A DNA stretch of 64,000 bases from Melitaea cinxia. Taxonomy: Eukaryota; Arthropoda; Insecta; Lepidoptera; Nymphalidae. Both the position numbers and the translations under genes were made by a program. The notes beneath the pieces were generated by a model. The model searched no databases. It saw nothing but the letters and a program-made list of their open reading frames with translations, and was not told the DNA's origin. Position 1 is the stretch's first letter, and each line of letters opens with the position of its first letter. This document shows positions 58,204 through 64,000 of the stretch, piece after piece. The DNA is taken from NCBI RefSeq assembly GCF_905220565.1, contig NC_059404.1, positions 10,258,472 to 10,322,471 on the forward strand, written 5' to 3'.

Positions 58204-58590
58204 TGTGTTTGCAGGCAAACGAAAAAAAAAACGACTTCAATTATATCGACAAGTAATACAACGTAGGTATACGAAAAAATAGTTAACAAATACGCATTAT
58301 CAAAGATTACTCCAAAAGTTGTAATCAGATCTCGATGAAATATGACCACATAAACATCGGCTTTCAATTAAGTTAAAAATCATCAAAATCAGTACACCCA
58401 GTAGTTTGTTAAGTATTATGTAGTTAATGTAAATTTACGCGGATTTTCGAGAGTTTCCCTCGATTTCTCTAGGATACCATCATCAGATCCTGGTTTCCTT
58501 ATCATGCTACCACACCAGGGATATCTCCTTTCCACCAAAAAAAGAATTATCAAAATCTTTTCATAAACGACGAAGTTATCCCCGAACATA
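58204..58590 (-). repeat. Repeat A, larger part of a split copy
   Basis: GTTTGCAGGCAAACG to CCCGAACATACATTA. The end of the same copy (GAATTGAGTAACCTCCTCC, GAAGTCGGTTAA) is at about 59460-59513, beyond a TA run and repeat B. Confidence 0.75.
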
Positions 58591-58591
58591 C

Positions 58592-58667
<76 letters not shown>
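58592..58667. repeat. (TA)n microsatellite
   Basis: About 76 bp of TA inside repeat A. Confidence 0.95.
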
Positions 58668-59195
58668 TAGCGACCCGCTCCGGCTTCACACGGGTAAAAA
58701 ATATAATTATAGCCTATGTCATAAAAAATGATTAAAATCGATCCAGTAGTTTTGATTTATTCATTACTGCCCGTGGCCAGCACGCGTTAACTTTAGAGTA
58801 AAAGCCGGCCGGAACTGCCGCAAACGCTAAGTATCTCAATTTTTTAATCTATAATATCTTCAATCTATAATATCTTAATTCTATGTGTATAATACTTAGT
58901 ACATTATTTTGATTAATCTCGTAGGGTTCAGGCTGCGTTTGCAATATAAGCGGAAAAAATGTAATTATTTACGACATCACATTAGAAACCTCAAAAATAA
59001 CAGTATTTCTCCACTAATACTGTTAAAATTAATGGATGTTTTTATACATATAAACCTTCCTCTTTAATCACTCTATCTATTAAAAAAGCCGCATCAAAAT
59101 CCGTTGGGTAGTTTTAAAGATTTAAGCATACATAGGGACATAAGGACATAGGGACAGAGAAAGCGACTTTGTTTTATGCTATGTAGTGATATATA
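58668..59195 (+). repeat. Dispersed repeat B, copy 2
   Basis: ACTAGCGACCCGCTCCGGCTTCACACGGG to AAGCGACTTTGTTTTATGCTATGTAGTG. It sits in the TA run of repeat A and its tail matches 6130-6437. Confidence 0.65.
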
Positions 59196-59619
59196 TCGCA
59201 CCTTCTGTGCAACAAAGTTAAAACAGCTCATTTCTTAATTTCACAGGAGAGGATTTTTATTTTATTTTTTTCGCTTTTACTTCCTCATTTCTGGATTACT
59301 ATTTATAGTAGGTTTGAAATCTTTATAAAATTAATAGTTTACTTTCTTTGCTATAGTTTAAAAATCTTATATTAAATTATCAATAAGTCCTAATAAAAGA
59401 CATAACAAAAAAAGTGTCCTGAATTGTGACTTTGTTGCACCGAAGGTATATATATATATTGAGTTTCCTTCAGCCGAATTGAGTAACCTCCTCCTTTTTG
59501 AAGTCGGTTAAAAAAGACTTCATACAAACCGGCAGCGAATCATTTTAACTCTCTCTTCTACTACTAATCCTTCACGATTTACTAAAAATACCGAGCTGGG
59601 CTCGGTCACCCAGGTTCTG

Positions 59620-60060
59620 TAGTAATAATATAGTATGGTAGTGTTAATATGTTTAAAATATAATGCTACGGAATAGCGTACGCACGCTCCTCCGTGACTC
59701 CGTGACGACAGGAGTAAATAAAATATCCTAGTAATAAATTATTCTAGTAACGTAAAGGTTACATATTATATAAAATATATTTTTTTGTACTACTTATAAA
59801 TGATCAATATAAATGTTTCTTGAACACATAGGGTTGCAAACACGGCTTTTTTCCTTTTAAACCGACCCTGCTGTATATGTTTCATACAAACTATCAACCC
59901 CAATTAAATCACCGCAGCGGCGGAATATCGCTAAACCCGGTCCTAGCGGACGTCTACTAACTATAATCTACCTCCCTGCCAAATTTCATCTTTGTCCATC
60001 CTGGAAGGGTGGACCATCCAGCGGTTTTTCTGTTCTCGTGATGAGTGAGTCAGTGACCTT
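59620..60060 (+). repeat. Repeat G, copy 2
   Basis: Counterpart of 56030-56515. Confidence 0.7.
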
Positions 60061-60065
60061 TATCT

Positions 60066-60660
60066 TTTTAACCGACTTCCAAAAAGGAGGAGGCTCTCAA
60101 TTGGACTGTATTTTATTTTTATGTATGTTTCTTCAGAACTTTTGACTGGGTGGAGCGATTTCGACTTTTCTTTCAATCGAAAGTGTGTGTCATTTGGTCC
60201 CATTTAAATTTATTTGAGATCTAACAACTACTTTTCGAGTTATATCTAATAATGCGTTTTTACTTGACGCTTTTTTCGTCGACCTACGTTGTATTATACC
60301 GCATAAGTTTGTACTGGATTTACTGATTTTGATAATTTTTTTTTTGTTGGAAAGGGAATATCCCTAGTTTGGTACCATAATAAGGAAAACGGGATCTGAT
60401 GATGGGATCCCAAAGAAATCGAGGGAAACTCTCGAAAATCCGCAATAACTTTTTACTGGGTGTACCGATTTTAATAATTTTTAATTTAATCGAAAGCTGA
60501 TGTTTATCATATGGTCACATATAAATTTTATCGAGATATGATAACCACCTTTTGAGTAATCTTTGATAACGCGTAGTTACTTGACTATTTTTTCGTCGAT
60601 CTACGTTGTGTTACTCGTCGATGTAATTGAAGTCGGTTTTTTTTTCGTTTGCGAGCAAAC
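60066..60660 (+). repeat. Dispersed repeat A, copy
   Basis: TTAACCGACTTCCAAAAAGG to CGTTTGCGAGCAAAC. The 125-codon frame starting near its end is a shadow. Confidence 0.85.
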
Positions 60661-60789
60661 ACAATCACTATCGAAAACACTGCTCGAAGATATATCTCAA
60701 ACGAACTTTAACAGTAACGGTAATAAATATGGTTTGTCCTGAAAAAAATTTTTTTTTATGTATTACGACTTTATGCGTAGGACCCGTCG

Positions 60790-60985
60790 ATTATTCGTAT
60801 AGAATACCCCTTTTTACGAAAATTGCGCGGATGGTAGAGTATAAAATTTCACTCACTTATTTAGTTTATATAGAGAAGTGCAGAATCCTAATATTTTTTT
60901 TAATTGTGCATAAAAAATACATTAAATCAATAAAAAAAAAAAAAATTACACACACTACCATGTATTTAACACATACGCATATTAT
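60790..60985 (+). repeat. Dispersed repeat C, uninterrupted reference copy
   Basis: TATAGAATACCCCTTTTTACG, ATAAAATTTCACTCACTTAT and CACACTACCATGTATTT occur in one piece here. This shows the pre-insertion arrangement of the site split by the tRNA array. Confidence 0.75.
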
Positions 60986-61009
60986 ATACTCTTCTATTTA
61001 CTAATATTA

Positions 61010-61201
61010 ATACATGAAGGAAAAACTTTGTACCCTCTTTTTACGAAAATTGTGCGGACAGAGCAGTATGAAATTTTTGCATACATATAGTTTATATAGA
61101 GAAGGAATGCAGAATGCTAATATATTTTTAAGATTATGCTTAAATTACTAATATATGATAATTTAAATCAATAAAAAAAAACATCCTTAACGACATAACT
61201 T

Positions 61202-61250
<49 letters not shown>

Positions 61251-61335
61251 TTATTTGTGAAACTTTAATAATGTTCAAAGTAATAATTTAAAATAATTAT
61301 GGTCGAATTTTGACCACTAGGCGACCACTAGTAAT
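61010..61335 (+). repeat. Dispersed repeat C upstream of gene 2, with (AAT)n
   Basis: Counterpart of 22797-23043. Contains an (AAT)n microsatellite at about 61203-61247 that gene 1's copy lacks. Confidence 0.8.
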
Positions 61336-61488
61336 TTTTAAATGGTAAATTATTGGCAAAACTTATATTTTTTAAGAAACTTCTCGCAAACATATAAAAG
61401 TAGATTTAACATCACAGTTAAAATATATATAATTCCATAATTGTTTCCTAATTTTTATTTATTTGTTTCAGATATTTAATCCAAAATA

Positions 61489-62376
61489 ATGACGATTGAT
61501 GAGAAAACGGTTAATAAAGAAAAGAATGATATGGATAAATCAAATAAAATTAATAGTAATAAAAACTTAATAGCAAACGAAACTTTAAGAAATAGTTTTA
61601 TAAAAAATAATGAAAAATTAAAAATTAAAAAGGATGATACTGAGAATGATCCTTCAAAAGGTCTAAGTATATTCCAAAAAGTAAAACTTATGATCTCCTT
61701 AATAACAGTAGAACCAATTTTAGTAGGGTTTGTTGTGCCGTCTGTTTTGTCAAATTTAGCTACACAGAACTTGTATCTGGATAAGGCCTGTAGAGTTAAT
61801 TTGGGGTTTGAACAACACATATGTGACGCATTGACTAAAAGAGACACTGCTAATTATACGTTTGAAGAAGAAGCAGTACAAACACTAGTAGCTTCAGTAG
61901 CTGGATGGAAAACAGTATTACAATCATTTTTACCATGTGGAACACTTATATTTGTCGGAGCGTATAGTGATAGAATTGGACAAAGAAAATTTTGTATGCT
62001 TTTACCTATCATCGGAGAATTCTTAACTAGTATAGGTCTTATTGTAAATACTTATTTCTTTTACCAACTACCAGTCGAAGTAGCTGCTGTGACAGAAGCA
62101 ATATTTCCAGCTTTAACTGGGGGCTGGCCTACTATGTTTATGGGCATATTCAGTTATATAGCGGATGTGACTACAGAGGAACAAAGGACGGTACGAATTG
62201 GAATTACGAACCTATTTTATTTTTTGGGAATGCCGTTAGGTGCAGCTCTTAGTGGAATATTACTGCGAAAAATTAGCTTATACGGTGTTTTCTCATTATG
62301 TGCAACTATTTACGTATTGAGCTTCTTCTACGGATATTATAGGATTAAAGAAGTCAAAAGAAGTGATATTCAGTTG
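61489..62376 (+). CDS. SLC46-type transporter gene 2, exon 1 (partial gene)
   Basis: Codes 296 residues without indels relative to gene 1; I count 25 differences (about 92% identity). Motif A GAYSDRIGQRK and the NYT site are kept, and changes such as A79V, C80G, A89N, F214P and G263S fall in or near membrane segments. Start context, 5'-UTR acceptor (TTTCAG at 61466-61471) and donor (GTATGT at 62377) are the same as in gene 1. The remaining exons must lie beyond 64000. The frame is open, so there is no sign it is dead. Confidence 0.85.
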
Positions 62377-62833
62377 GTATGTACACATTTCAGGTTTTTT
62401 TTTTTTGATAATTCTTATTTATGTTAAGTGAAATTTTCGGAATTTATTTTAATAAATAATTTTAAGTTTTAACTTATAAAGTTTCATTAGAGTAAAAAAA
62501 TGTTATATGTCTTTGGAAATCTTTTAGAAGTCATACAAATATTTGTGTCGTTATTAAAATAGTCTCATTTTAATTTTCCCTATTACCATTTATGTACACC
62601 ATTTATGTTTGGTTAAAGCATTCACTATTAAAAGGAGTTACATATATCTATATTAAACTTTACTACACTTTAACTTACCAAAACTTACTAAGGTTTAAAA
62701 GGAATTTTCCTTCCTAAAAAGTCCATCGATAAGATATAAAGTAGGAACGAGATATGGCCATGAATAATTGGCGTTGCGTCTTCGGTTACATGATAGGCCA
62801 CGAGTTCAATGACTAAATCAGATAATAATCGAG

Positions 62834-64000
62834 TCACTTCAGCCTATCGCAGTCCACTGCTGGGCATAGGCCTCCCCAAGTTCGCGCCACACATCCCGGT
62901 CTTCCGCAATCCTCATCCAGCCTACACCGACAATCTTACGTAGATCGTCGGTCCAACGGGCCGGAGGACGTCCCACACTGCGTTTGCCAAGACGCGGTCT
63001 CCACTCTAGGACCCGTCTACTCCAACGGCTATCGGTCCTGCGACACAGATGACCAGCCCACTGCCACTTCAACTTGCTAATTCTGTGTGCTATGTCGGTT
63101 ACTTTCGTTCTCTCGCGGATAGTCTCATTTCTAATCCTGTCTTTGAGAGAGACCCCAAGCATAGCCCGTTCCATTGCACGTTGAGCGACTTTAAACTTGT
63201 GGACCAGTCCCTTGGTCAGTGTCCACGTCTCGGCTCCGTATGTTAACACAGGCAGGACGCATTGCTCGAAAACTTTTGTCTTCAAGCATTGCGGAATCTT
63301 CGAAGTGAAGACTCGACGGAGTCTGCCAAACGCCGCCCAGCCCAACCGATTCCTCCTATCGGCCTCCTTCTCGAAGTTGTTGCGGCCTAGTTGGATAGTA
63401 TGGCCTAGGTAAATATAATCTTGAACAGCTTCGAGAAGGGTACCATCGACCGATACCGGTATCGGTATGACTTGGTTGTTAAACATAACTTTCGTCTTAT
63501 CCAAGTTCATACAGAGACCGACACGTCGGGAGGACTCGTTTAGGCCGGCCAGCATTTGGCCTAACTCATCCAGCGTCTCCGCAAAGATGACAATATCGTC
63601 GGCGAAACGAAGGTGAGAGATGAATTCACCGTTGACGTTGATGCCCCGTTCCCCCCAATCCAAGGTCTTAAAAACATCCTCTAGCGCAGTGGTAAACAGT
63701 TTCGGTGATATTACATCCCCCTGTCTTACCCCGCGCCGGAGGGAAATAGGTCTTGTTCTTTGGTCATTGACATGAACGGTCATCGTCGCCGCGTCGTACA
63801 TAGATTTTAGTACCTCGATATATCGCCAGTCGATATGACATCTCTGCAGAGAGTCCAGGACAGCCCAGGTCTCGACAGAGTCGAAGGCTTTCTCGTAGTT
63901 CACAAATGCCATACACAGCGGTTGATTATATTCTTCCGTCTTTTGGATAATCTGCCGAACAGTACGGATGTGGTCCACGGTGCTGTAGCCATTTCGAAAC
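62834..64000 (-). mobile_element. RTE-type LINE (3' part), inserted in intron 1 of gene 2
   Basis: Minus-strand frame 63978-62839 is open for 379 codons up to the window edge. It contains NYEKAFDSVETWAVLDSLQR, LRRGVRQGDVISPKLFTTAL, the catalytic HLRFADDIVIFAE, YLGHTIQLGRNNF and, near the end, GRPPARWTDDLRKIVG. This is the RTE-clade reverse transcriptase and C-terminal region; the endonuclease would be beyond the window. There are no stops in the visible part, so it may be young. Its 3' end carries the tail shared with repeat E and the S1 SINE. Confidence 0.9.

Larger units (their letters stand above)
61010..62833 (+). repeat. Segmental duplication (matches 22790-24545)
   Basis: Upstream repeat C, 5' flank, exon 1 and about 460 bp of intron 1 all correspond, up to AATCAGATAATAATCGAG. 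The match stops exactly where the RTE LINE begins, so the duplication probably resumes beyond the window. Confidence 0.9.

Overview
The window reads as a gene-poor, AT-rich stretch of insect nuclear DNA, most likely from a moth or butterfly (Lepidoptera). Support: genes split by GT-AG introns, R1-, RTE- and CR1/Jockey-type non-LTR retrotransposons, tRNA-derived SINEs with the tail (GCCTATG)CCCAGCAGTGGG, an insect Gypsy/errantivirus-type remnant, and many copies of dispersed repeats familiar from lepidopteran genomes (for example the family starting TTAACCGACTTCCAAAAAAGG and the family starting CTAGCTGTGCCCGCG). There is no operon structure. Species cannot be named from the sequence alone.

Layout. 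1-12.4 kb: repeats and decayed retroelements. 12.43-20.63 kb: the most striking object, a divergent (head-to-head) inverted tandem array of a 312-bp unit. Each unit carries one complete tRNA-like Pol III gene: 6 whole copies plus 1 truncated copy on the minus strand, then a 74-bp centre, then 20 whole copies on the plus strand. The array sits inside a dispersed repeat and is flanked by a 14-bp direct repeat. 20.6-23.0 kb: repeats, including a 130-bp tandem repeat and a MITE-like element. 23.2-34.3 kb: a seven-coding-exon SLC46-type (proton-coupled folate transporter-like) major facilitator gene, with introns full of repeats. 34.3-36.4 kb: AT-rich DNA with one SINE. 36.4-46.8 kb: nested mobile elements. 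A CR1-like LINE fragment carries a SINE. Next to it lies the 3' end of a Gypsy/errantivirus-type element (integrase tail, envelope-type gene, 3' LTR). Its envelope gene is broken by a full-length R1-clade LINE (15-bp target duplication) and by a second poly(A) retroposon. 47-48.8 kb: two minus-strand reverse-transcriptase remnants. 49.6-50.4 kb: two minus-strand exons of a delta-class glutathione S-transferase, apparently broken. 50.6-61 kb: repeats and a possible promoter/first exon. 61.5-62.4 kb: exon 1 of a second SLC46-type gene, about 92% identical to the first. 62.8 kb to the end: an RTE-type LINE inserted in its intron 1.

Host genes: the two SLC46-type paralogues share flanking sequence as well as exon 1, so they come from one segmental duplication. 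The copies have since been interrupted by different insertions. The GST remnant is separate. The rest of the window is explained largely by retrotransposition, target-site duplications and tandem amplification.
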